NCBI GenBank assembly: GCA_009704425.1
Contig: WLEG01000137.1
Coordinates: 1 to 5,644, forward strand
Direction of reading: 5' to 3'
Source of the DNA: Actinomycetota bacterium
GTDB taxonomy: Bacteria > Actinomycetota > Acidimicrobiia > Acidimicrobiales > Ilumatobacteraceae
DNA length: 5,644 nucleotides
Shown piece after piece: positions 1-5,516 of the stretch. A model generated the notes under the pieces. It saw nothing but the letters and a program-made list of their open reading frames with translations. It did not search any database and was not told the origin of the DNA. The position numbers and the translations under genes are program-made. Position 1 is the first letter of the stretch; every line of letters begins with the position of its first letter.

Positions 1-2548
1 CGATGTGGTAGATCACTCCGTGTTGTCGGTCCACGCGCACGCCCAACTTGTGCGCCCGCAGGATTCGTTCGTCGTCCTCGAAACCCCACGACACGAACCG
101 TTCGTTCTCCATGCCGTACGCGAGGAATGTTTCGCGATCGAACACGAAACAGCCACCCACACTGAGCGCCTCGATGATCTTGCACGAATTCGGGGGCAAC
201 GCGTCCAGTTCCCCGCGCTCCAACCATGAATGTGCCGCATGCGGCACCTCGACCATTCGGCCGTCGAAGGGATACACCAGATCGGCGTCCCCCCGACGCA
301 GTGTCTCCAGTGCTCGGCGCCACTGCGCCGACGGAAGAACCACGTCGGTGTCCACCACGGCGATGATGGGACTGGTCGCCCGACGCGCGAGGTCGTTGTT
401 GATGCGGGTCCGGTGAAACGCCTGTTGCGGGGGATCGAAGACCGGAATCACCTCCACCCGTGAGTCCAGATGTTCGATCACCGTCGACGGATCTCCGACA
501 CCCACCAGGATCCGGCACGTCATGGTGTTCAGGATGGCTCGGGTGCAGGTGACCAGGTTGCGCAACCGGTCTGGCGTGTCCACACGAACCGGAGTCAGAA
601 CGGTCAGATCGGTGGCGTCGAACGGTTCGGGTCGCTGGTGGGCTCCGCGGACCACCCACGGCCACGTGGCGATGTCGGCTTCCAATTCCGCGCGGCTCAT
701 GGCGTTCACCCGCTCGCGTTCCACTTGCGACAACGCGTGATACCCCGAGGATTCGTCGCGTCCGGCGACGGACTCGTGATCCATGTGAAAGGCGGGACCA
801 CTGACGCGCTCCACCCGCGCTCCCAGAATCGCGAGTCGCTCCACGCGTTCCACGTCCTCCGGCGCCCAACCGACCAGATACTCGTTCTCCATACCGGCGC
901 GTTCGAACGCATTGGACGACCACACCTGACACAAACCGGTCGGCACGCCCACCATCGGACGCGGGCGAGCGATGCGCGAGAGAGTCATCTCACCGGCGGC
1001 GAACTCGTCGCGTTCGGTCCGTGGGACACCGACAGCGAACGAGAAGGGCAACACCATGTCCGCACCACCGGACCGGACGAGTTCGATCGCCTCGAGCAAT
1101 TGCCCCACCGGCAGCACCGTGTCGGTGTCGCAGTGCACGCGAATGGGTGCATCGATCGAACGAGACACCTCGTTGATGATCCGATTGGTGTGAAACGCAT
1201 GATCCGGTGAACCGTCGACACCGACGACCTCCACCGACGCGGGAAGAACCGCGCGCAGAGCCTCGGGCTGCTCGCAGCCCACGACCACCCGGCAGTCGTA
1301 GGTCGACGTCAACTGCCTGGTGAGCGCCAGCACGTTGGCCAAACGGTCCGCGCTCTCGACACGCACCGGAATGACGACCGCCACGTCGTCGAGTCGCACG
1401 GGGCGTGACCGTTCCCGTGAGTCCGTCGACTCCGTCCGCCACGCCTGCACCGCCTCGCAGACATCCAGCTGCTTGCGCCTTCTCGAGCCGGGGATGTGTT
1501 CGCCGGGCAGTGCCATGATCTCCGCGCGCGCCTCGTCCAACCTCATCGATTCGAAGAGACAGTCGATCCGGGCCTCGCGTGGCCAGCGATCGAACATCTC
1601 CAGGTTGTACGCCATGCCGTCGTCGGTGAACCCATCGGTCCCGTATCGGATCAGTTCGTCCGCGCGCCTGATCGCCCGTTCGAGGTCGCCGGTCACCATG
1701 TGCTGGCGCACCTGGAGCCAGACGAACGTCTTGAACGTCGGATCGAGGGCCCGACCACGATCGATCACGGGTTGGGCGTCGCGCCCTTGCGCGATCATCA
1801 AGTCGGCCAATGACGCGTAGATCTGCACGTCGAAACGCGTGAGGGGTCCACCGCTCTCGATGCGCTCGATGCCCGTGCGCCACGCCTGCTCGGCGAGGTC
1901 CGCTCGACCCAACGCCAGGTGCACCCGCCCCAGATGATTCCAGAGGTTGATCTTCTCCGGATGCACCTTCAGTTCGGCGAGCAACAACGGAAGGTTGCGC
2001 CGGTGCTTGGCGGTGAGATCGCCCTCGTAACCGTGGTGCAGGATGTCGATGGCGATGGGGCGCAACACGCGCGACGTTTCCTGCGCCACGCGCACGATGT
2101 CGCCCATGGTGGACTCGTGGATCTCACCGGTGAAGCGGATGTCGTCACGATGACGCCACAGTCGGTAGTCGGTGTACGGCGTCCAGTTCACCTGCGTGTG
2201 CATGTTCAGTCCGAACGCCATCACGTCGGAGGACTCGCCCACCAACGCGCGCATGGCCCGCGCGTCGTCCATCACCAACTCCTCGTCGGCATCGATGTAC
2301 AACACCCACTCGGCGGTGACGGCATCGAGGGCGACGTTGCGCGAGGCCGCGAAGTCGTCACGCCATGGCTTGTGCGAGACGCGGGCTCCGAAGGATTCGG
2401 CGATGGCCACCGTGTCGTCGGTGCTTCCGGTGTCGACCACCACGATCTCGTCGCAGAACTCCCGGATCGAACCCAGACAACGCCGAAGATGCTCGGCTTC
2501 GTTCTTGACGATGATCGCCGCCGCGATCAGCGGACGAGCAATGGTCAT
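1..2548 (-). CDS. Multi-domain glycosyltransferase (GT2 + TPR-like + two duplicated GT-A modules), C-terminus off window
   Basis: This is a continuous reading frame of 849 codons with no stop before the left edge, so the C-terminus is missing. Three sugar-transferase modules are visible. Module A (residues 1-175) is a classic GT2 domain: VKNE at 14-17, DTGSTDDT at 39-46, a DAD metal/nucleotide-sugar motif at 86-88 and GEIHE at 141-145. Residues 178-380 are helical and TPR-like, as in other TPR-containing GT2 enzymes. Module B (about 386-600) has DTD at 474-476 and an ENEYLVGW..ED motif near 554-565. Module C (from about 647) has DTD at 733-735, a GGC acceptor-loop-like segment at 798-800 and ENERFVSWGFEDD at 814-826, resembling the Glyco_transf_7C/GT27-type C-terminal motif. 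No membrane segment or signal is seen, so it is probably cytoplasmic. The start is ATG at 2548, inside the stop of the upstream Tat-signal repeat gene, with no clear Shine-Dalgarno of its own. Donor sugar and acceptor cannot be read from sequence. It could build a surface polysaccharide, or glycosylate the upstream protein. Confidence 0.9.
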   Translation of the reverse strand, partial: MTIARPLIAAAIIVKNEAEHLRRCLGSIREFCDEIVVVDTGSTDDTVAIAESFGARVSHKPWRDDFAASRNVALDAVTAEWVLYIDADEELVMDDARAMRALVGESSDVMAFGLNMHTQVNWTPYTDYRLWRHRDDIRFTGEIHESTMGDIVRVAQETSRVLRPIAIDILHHGYEGDLTAKHRRNLPLLLAELKVHPEKINLWNHLGRVHLALGRADLAEQAWRTGIERIESGGPLTRFDVQIYASLADLMIAQGRDAQPVIDRGRALDPTFKTFVWLQVRQHMVTGDLERAIRRADELIRYGTDGFTDDGMAYNLEMFDRWPREARIDCLFESMRLDEARAEIMALPGEHIPGSRRRKQLDVCEAVQAWRTESTDSRERSRPVRLDDVAVVIPVRVESADRLANVLALTRQLTSTYDCRVVVGCEQPEALRAVLPASVEVVGVDGSPDHAFHTNRIINEVSRSIDAPIRVHCDTDTVLPVGQLLEAIELVRSGGADMVLPFSFAVGVPRTERDEFAAGEMTLSRIARPRPMVGVPTGLCQVWSSNAFERAGMENEYLVGWAPEDVERVERLAILGARVERVSGPAFHMDHESVAGRDESSGYHALSQVERERVNAMSRAELEADIATWPWVVRGAHQRPEPFDATDLTVLTPVRVDTPDRLRNLVTCTRAILNTMTCRILVGVGDPSTVIEHLDSRVEVIPVFDPPQQAFHRTRINNDLARRATSPIIAVVDTDVVLPSAQWRRALETLRRGDADLVYPFDGRMVEVPHAAHSWLERGELDALPPNSCKIIEALSVGGCFVFDRETFLAYGMENERFVSWGFEDDERILRAHKLGVRVDRQHGVIYHI
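2545..2548 (-). promoter_or_regulatory. ATGA stop/start overlap coupling the repeat protein to the glycosyltransferase
   Basis: The TGA stop of the Tat-signal repeat protein (2547-2545) overlaps the ATG of the glycosyltransferase (2548-2546). The bases just upstream (minus-strand ACGGTTAG) contain no good Shine-Dalgarno. Translation of the enzyme therefore probably depends on ribosomes finishing the repeat protein. This is the strongest sequence argument that the two products are meant to be made together. Confidence 0.8.
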
Positions 2549-3321
2549 CTAACCGTGGGAATCGTCCCCGACACGGTCACCGGGGTGACGGGCGTGGTGG
2601 TCGTGGTCGAACTGTTGGACCCCGACGGCTGAACAGTGGTGGTGGGTGCCGGCACTGCTGTCGTCGTGGGTGCCTGCTGCACCTGGATGTGGTTGGCACT
2701 CACCACGCACGCCAAGCCCGGAATCTGCGGGCTCGCGTACCAGTCGACGATTCCGTTGCTGTCGTAGTTGAAAGCACGATCGTAGAAAGCGTTGCCACTG
2801 GGATCGAGATCGAGGATTTGGAAGAAAGCGTTTCCACTGGCGTCACGCAGTGAGATACCGATCGTGTTGGAACTGATGTCGTAGCCCCAGTTGCCACTCG
2901 GATGCGGAAGGTACGGATAGTTGCCGCTCGGGTCCAACAACGCGTTTCCGCTGCCGTCGAGCAGGATGTTGCCACTGGTACCGCACAACAGGTTGCCGCT
3001 GGCGTCGAGCAGGAAGTTTCCGCTGGCGTCACGCAGGAAGTTGCCACTCAGGTACGTCTCGTACATGTAGTTGGCCGACGAATATGAGCCTGTGTTGCCA
3101 CTGGGGTCCATCCACTGGAAGTTGAAGTTGCCGCTTCCGTCGATGATGGAGGACGGCCGCACGGGCAGACTCACGCGCGACGCCGAATCCTTGGCCTTGC
3201 CCATCACGAACGAGGCCACCGACGGAGCAGTGATTCCCGCGGCCAGGAGACCCAGAACGAACTTTCGTCGTGAGGGTTCGACCTTCTCGGCGACCGCGTC
3301 CAGGATCTCGTCATTAGCCAT
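2545..3321 (-). CDS. Tat-exported SGN octapeptide-repeat protein with Thr-rich tail, unknown function
   Basis: I do not recognise this 258-residue protein as a named family. Its N-terminus has a twin-arginine motif, SRRKFVL at 17-23, followed by a hydrophobic stretch (about 21-40), so export by the Tat pathway is likely; the cleavage site is uncertain. The body (about 60-180) carries eleven SGN tripeptides, at 63, 74, 92, 100, 108, 116, 124, 132, 142, 162 and 175. They are usually preceded by D-x (DASGN, DPSGN, DGSGN), and the six from 92 to 132 are spaced exactly 8 residues apart with consensus xLLDxSGN. A short repeat-free segment follows (about 178-216, aromatic and Asp/Asn-rich). The last 41 residues (218-258) contain 15 Thr, 5 Ser and 7 Pro, like a mucin-type linker, with one NSS sequon at 236-238. 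Cysteines at 113 and 205 could form a disulfide. The ATG at 3321 has an AGGG 7 bases upstream. The regular octapeptides might form a beta-solenoid (inference). Coupling to the glycosyltransferase suggests a surface protein that may be glycosylated. Confidence 0.85.
   Translation of the reverse strand: MANDEILDAVAEKVEPSRRKFVLGLLAAGITAPSVASFVMGKAKDSASRVSLPVRPSSIIDGSGNFNFQWMDPSGNTGSYSSANYMYETYLSGNFLRDASGNFLLDASGNLLCGTSGNILLDGSGNALLDPSGNYPYLPHPSGNWGYDISSNTIGISLRDASGNAFFQILDLDPSGNAFYDRAFNYDSNGIVDWYASPQIPGLACVVSANHIQVQQAPTTTAVPAPTTTVQPSGSNSSTTTTTPVTPVTVSGTIPTVR
2920..3063 (-). repeat. Six 24-bp tandem coding repeats (octapeptide xLLDxSGN)
   Basis: Six consecutive 24-base units begin on the plus strand at 2920, 2944, 2968, 2992, 3016 and 3040, each with GTTGCC or GTTTCC followed by A/GCT. 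On the coding strand they give SGN every 8 residues. The first seven to ten bases of each unit are best conserved; the rest varies, mostly in ways that keep a Leu-Leu-Asp core. The array is in frame, so gain or loss of a unit would keep the protein open. Confidence 0.9.
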
Positions 3322-3328
3322 GACACGA

Positions 3329-3332
3329 CCCT
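3329..3332 (-). promoter_or_regulatory. Ribosome binding site (AGGG) of the repeat-protein gene
   Basis: AGGG on the minus strand lies 7 bases before the ATG at 3321, inside the only true intergenic gap of the window. It supports this ATG as the start and suggests that this gene, unlike its neighbours, can be initiated independently of the gene upstream. Confidence 0.55.
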
Positions 3333-3341
3333 AACCGGTTA
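3332..3341. repeat. Perfect 10-bp palindrome at the mazF stop codon
   Basis: TAACCGGTTA is its own reverse complement. It covers the TAA stop of mazF and abuts the AGGG ribosome binding site of the repeat-protein gene. It has no loop, so it is not an intrinsic terminator. It could be a small protein-binding site or simply chance, since a 10-base palindrome is expected a few times in a window of this size. Confidence 0.4.
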
Positions 3342-3686
3342 CAGCCCCAGATGCGTCGCCAGAGCTCGATCGACATCGTTCATCGATCGGGAGGGAACCA
3401 CCCCGACGATGTCGCCGAGTCGCCGGATGCTCACCGACCGAACCTGTTCGCACTGCGCTTTCGAGTTGCGCGGGAGTCCGGTGTCGGCGGCGAAGAGCAA
3501 CACCTGGAACGGATGCACCACCTCGGTGTTCGAGGTGACGGGCACGACCGTGATCACTCCTCGACCCAATCGCGTGGCGGCCATGTTGGCGCCGTCGTTC
3601 GACACGATGACGGCCGGTCTCCGTTTGCCGGCTTCTTGGCCGACGGCGGGGTCGAGGTCCACCATGCGAATCTCTCCGCGTCTCAC
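3339..3686 (-). CDS. mazF: MazF/PemK-family endoribonuclease toxin
   Basis: The predicted product has 115 residues, the usual MazF length, and should cleave RNA at short sequence motifs when not held by its antitoxin. The N-terminal pattern RRGEI (2-6), LDP (11-13), then KRRPAVIVS (21-29) is diagnostic of the PemK/MazF SH3-like barrel. R23 corresponds to the conserved catalytic Arg, and VPVTS (48-52) carries the Thr/Ser position expected in the active site. A Ser-Lys segment at 75-76 and the QVRSVS strand (81-86) fit the family. I chose the GTG at 3686, not an upstream ATG at 3746, because it gives exactly the conserved N-terminus and overlaps the antitoxin stop as GTGA; the longer version adds 20 unrelated Arg-rich residues. 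Nothing essential looks missing, so it should be active. It forms a toxin-antitoxin pair with the gene just upstream. Confidence 0.9.
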   Translation of the reverse strand: MRRGEIRMVDLDPAVGQEAGKRRPAVIVSNDGANMAATRLGRGVITVVPVTSNTEVVHPFQVLLFAADTGLPRNSKAQCEQVRSVSIRRLGDIVGVVPSRSMNDVDRALATHLGL

Positions 3687-3904
3687 GTTCCGATCCCGTC
3701 GGCAACCGTTCCGTCCCAGGCGAGGTTGTCGGGGTTCGCGTCCCACTCCGACCAGGCTTCGGTGTACGCCGCGACCAATTGGCTCGCGCGCAGAAGTTCG
3801 ATGGCCTTGGCCACGACCGCCGAGCGTGAATCGACGCCTTGCTGCTCGGCGTACCGATCCAGGAACTCGACGTCATCATCGGGGAGGCTGATACTCAACT
3901 TCAC
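3683..3904 (-). CDS. mazE: MazE-like ribbon-helix-helix antitoxin
   Basis: This small protein has 73 residues. The first eight (KLSISLP) form a typical ribbon-helix-helix DNA-binding strand; helix 1 spans about 9-22 and helix 2 about 25-40, with SRSAVVAKAIELL as the second helix. The C-terminal third (about 45-73) is acidic and Trp-rich, as expected for the flexible part that wraps and blocks a MazF dimer. It should neutralise the toxin encoded immediately downstream and repress its own transcription. The start is GTG at 3904, which overlaps the stop of the BTAD gene as GTGA and has AGGA six bases upstream. Because there is no gap before it, any self-regulated promoter or operator must lie inside the end of the BTAD gene, where a direct repeat is found at 3921-3941. 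Confidence 0.85.
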   Translation of the reverse strand: MKLSISLPDDDVEFLDRYAEQQGVDSRSAVVAKAIELLRASQLVAAYTEAWSEWDANPDNLAWDGTVADGIGT

Positions 3905-5115
3905 ACCTCGATCCTACTGTTGGTCATACCATGGTCATACCCGCCCAACTCCTCCCACAACCGTGACATGGCCGGGGACGGAGACCCGTCGCTCCACGGG
4001 TCGGCGGCCAACATGCGCAGGTAGGCGCGCCACTCCGTGGCCAGACCGACCCGATCCCGGCGCTCGGCGTGCAGTCGAAGCCGTACCGCCAGCAGATCCT
4101 CCTGGCCCGGCACCGCCAACAGGCCCTGCCCGGTGGCCCAGTACACCCCGTCGGGGTCGTGGGCGTCGGCGCACATGTCGGCCAACATGCCCGCGGCCCT
4201 CACCACCAGCATCACGGCATCGGTGGCCAGACCCGTGGAATCACTCCATATATATGACGCACCGGAGAACGGCGTGCCCCGCACCAACGACAACCCGTAG
4301 CGCAGGGCCTCCATCCCCCCGTCCTCCGGCCACCGCCGGGCGTGATCCACGCATCGGCGCAGGATCTCGACGTCGCTCACCACCCCGGTGAGTACCAGCT
4401 CGTCGTTGAGGGTCACAGCCAGACCCGAGACACCCTCGCCCGCCACCTGCAGGGCCCGACGCGCGTCACTGGTGATGTTGGCGAACGTGGAATCCTTCAC
4501 CGGTTCGGCCCAGATGTCGGCCCGAGCCATCGACCGGAAGCGTTTGGACGGATGCATCGCCAACCACACCAACAGTTCCTCGCTGCGAGCCCGGGCGAAC
4601 CTCACCCGATCGCCATCGGCGGTAGTCACGCTCACCGGGCCCAACACTCCGGCGACGAAGTCGTGCACCGGCACGCACGTCGGCACCGCCACCCGCTCGT
4701 CGATGACGAGCGCGTCATCATTCAGGTCGTCCTCGCTCAGCATCTCCACGGTGGGCGTGGACCCGTCACGTCGTCGTCGACGCAACGTGTCCCGCCCGGC
4801 CACCACACCCATGGCCGTCACGCCTGCCACCATCGGAGTGACCCAGATCGGAGTCTCGCCACCGCGACCATCGTCGTCGACATCGCGCACGTCGCACGTC
4901 GTGGCCCGCGCGACACCACTGCCGTGCACCATCGGGGTCACCACCGTGGCGACCATCAGGTATCGCGCGACGGCCCCCATGAAGGTGCGCGTCGACACGG
5001 CGCCGCGCGCGAGACGGACGACGTCGACCACCAGTGAACCGACGATCCACGACACACAGGTCGCGCCCACGACCAACGCGACACGGATGATGAGGGTTGC
5101 GGGGTCGCCGTTCAC
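3901..5115 (-). CDS. Membrane-anchored winged-helix/BTAD putative transcriptional regulator of the Tad locus
   Basis: The product has 404 residues. Three hydrophobic segments are seen at about 8-32, 45-63 and 90-107. The third is followed by five Arg (112-116), which puts the rest of the protein in the cytoplasm and, by the positive-inside rule, the N-terminus outside. Residues about 157-223 form an OmpR/SARP-like winged helix (LGPVSV..., ELLVWLAMHPSKRF, then DIWAEP...NITSDARRAL). Residues about 250-390 form an all-helical BTAD, as in AfsR/DnrI-type activators. Proteins with membrane or LysM segments plus BTAD often follow tadE/tadG genes in actinobacterial Tad loci; no LysM domain is visible here. 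The likely role is regulation or assembly sensing for the pilus/secretion operon, but neither DNA binding nor target is proven. The start is GTG at 5115, overlapping the stop of the TadG-like gene (GTGA). The stop in turn overlaps the mazE start. Confidence 0.85.
   Translation of the reverse strand: MNGDPATLIIRVALVVGATCVSWIVGSLVVDVVRLARGAVSTRTFMGAVARYLMVATVVTPMVHGSGVARATTCDVRDVDDDGRGGETPIWVTPMVAGVTAMGVVAGRDTLRRRRRDGSTPTVEMLSEDDLNDDALVIDERVAVPTCVPVHDFVAGVLGPVSVTTADGDRVRFARARSEELLVWLAMHPSKRFRSMARADIWAEPVKDSTFANITSDARRALQVAGEGVSGLAVTLNDELVLTGVVSDVEILRRCVDHARRWPEDGGMEALRYGLSLVRGTPFSGASYIWSDSTGLATDAVMLVVRAAGMLADMCADAHDPDGVYWATGQGLLAVPGQEDLLAVRLRLHAERRDRVGLATEWRAYLRMLAADPWSDGSPSPAMSRLWEELGGYDHGMTNSRIEV
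3911..3914 (-). promoter_or_regulatory. Ribosome binding site (AGGA) of mazE
   Basis: AGGA on the minus strand lies 6 bases before the GTG at 3904, within the last codons of the BTAD gene. It supports the GTG start and would allow translation of the antitoxin independently of the upstream gene. Confidence 0.5.
3921..3941. promoter_or_regulatory. Candidate mazEF operator: 10-bp direct repeat with 11-bp period
   Basis: TGGTCATACC occurs at 3921-3930 and again at 3932-3941, separated by a single A, so the copies fall one DNA turn apart. An 8-base palindrome, ACCATGGT, sits at their junction. The site starts 17 bases before the mazE start codon and lies inside the BTAD 3' end. Because the period is 11 rather than a multiple of 3, the copies are read in different frames and encode different residues; protein sequence does not explain them. 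Ribbon-helix-helix antitoxins commonly bind such phased short repeats, so autoregulation by MazE is a reasonable inference. A promoter is less clear: TATGAC appears in each copy on the minus strand as a possible -10, but the best -35-like hexamer (TTGTGG, 3960-3955) is only 15 bases from the distal one. Confidence 0.4.
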
Positions 5116-5516
5116 GTGCTCACCAACCTCGCGGTGCGGGTGGACGACACCACTCGATCATCGACACCCACCAACCGCAACAACGTGGTGGGTTGACGCA
5201 GACGAACGGTGACCGTCACTCCACGGAAGTCCGCACTCACGTCGCCGTCCAACCCGTGCGCATCCAGGTACGCCCGCGCCGTGACCGTCGCGCGACGCGG
5301 GTCGACGAGTCGCCAACCCAACCGCACGAGGGTCACTTCCTGGGCTCCGGCGCGCGCCGCGTTCTCGGCATGATCCCCCGCCGTCACGTGGGCGGCGACC
5401 AACCGACCACTGTCGACGGCCAACCCGGCGATCACCACGAAGGTGAGCACGAGCGCCGTCACCATGGCCGTCACCACTCCGCGATCCCGCACGGATGGCT
5501 TCGCCATCTCCACCAT
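5112..5516 (-). CDS. TadG/TadE-like Flp pilus-assembly membrane protein
   Basis: This 134-residue protein has the standard plan of the TadE/G-like family. A short basic N-terminus ending in RDRG (10-13) precedes one membrane segment (about 14-34, rich in Val/Ala/Leu). It is followed by the hallmark LAVDSGRLVAA (32-42) and AENAARAGAQEV (50-61), then a beta-rich extracellular domain (about 75-134). Such proteins are minor pilin-like parts of Tad pili or secretion systems, with the C-terminal domain outside the membrane. The start is ATG at 5516, preceded by a very strong Shine-Dalgarno. An upstream in-frame ATG at 5639 would only add a translation of the tadE-like gene in the wrong frame. A second Met at 5507 is possible but less well placed. 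The gene lies between the TadE-like gene (TGATG overlap) and the BTAD gene (GTGA overlap). Confidence 0.87.
   Translation of the reverse strand: MVEMAKPSVRDRGVVTAMVTALVLTFVVIAGLAVDSGRLVAAHVTAGDHAENAARAGAQEVTLVRLGWRLVDPRRATVTARAYLDAHGLDGDVSADFRGVTVTVRLRQPTTLLRLVGVDDRVVSSTRTARLVST

Noticed and set aside
990..1883. Minus-strand open frame of 297 codons inside the glycosyltransferase
   Set aside because: It is Arg/Gly-rich low-complexity sequence in another frame of a gene whose own frame shows DTD and other catalytic motifs.
470..2632. Plus-strand open frames of 246 (470-1210) and 237 codons (1919-2632) opposite the glycosyltransferase
   Set aside because: They are His/Arg/Asp-rich translations opposite conserved glycosyltransferase motifs; they are shadows of the minus-strand gene.
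2920..3063. CRISPR array
   Set aside because: The 24-base units are contiguous, without spacers, and encode an in-frame octapeptide repeat.
2920..3180. RHS/YD repeats, because D-x-x-G-N recurs
   Set aside because: RHS repeats have a longer period with Tyr-Asp and are found in very large toxins. Here the period is 8 residues in a 258-residue protein without a toxin core.
3322..3338. Intrinsic terminator between mazF and the repeat-protein gene
   Set aside because: The palindrome there has no loop and is not followed by a T-run on the minus strand; the gap is only 17 bases and carries a ribosome binding site.
3687..3746. Longer MazF starting at ATG 3746
   Set aside because: The extra 20 residues are Arg-rich, lie inside the antitoxin gene and do not match the family. 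The GTG at 3686 gives the normal 115-residue protein.
4246..4257. AT-rich CATATATATG as a -10 promoter element inside the BTAD gene
   Set aside because: It encodes Ser-Tyr-Ile-Trp in a conserved part of the BTAD domain, and no -35-like hexamer stands at a suitable distance.
3351..4391. Long plus-strand open frame of 346 codons opposite mazF, mazE and the BTAD gene
   Set aside because: It crosses three well-supported minus-strand genes, and its product is Arg/Pro/Thr-rich with no domain, as expected of an antisense frame in high-GC DNA.
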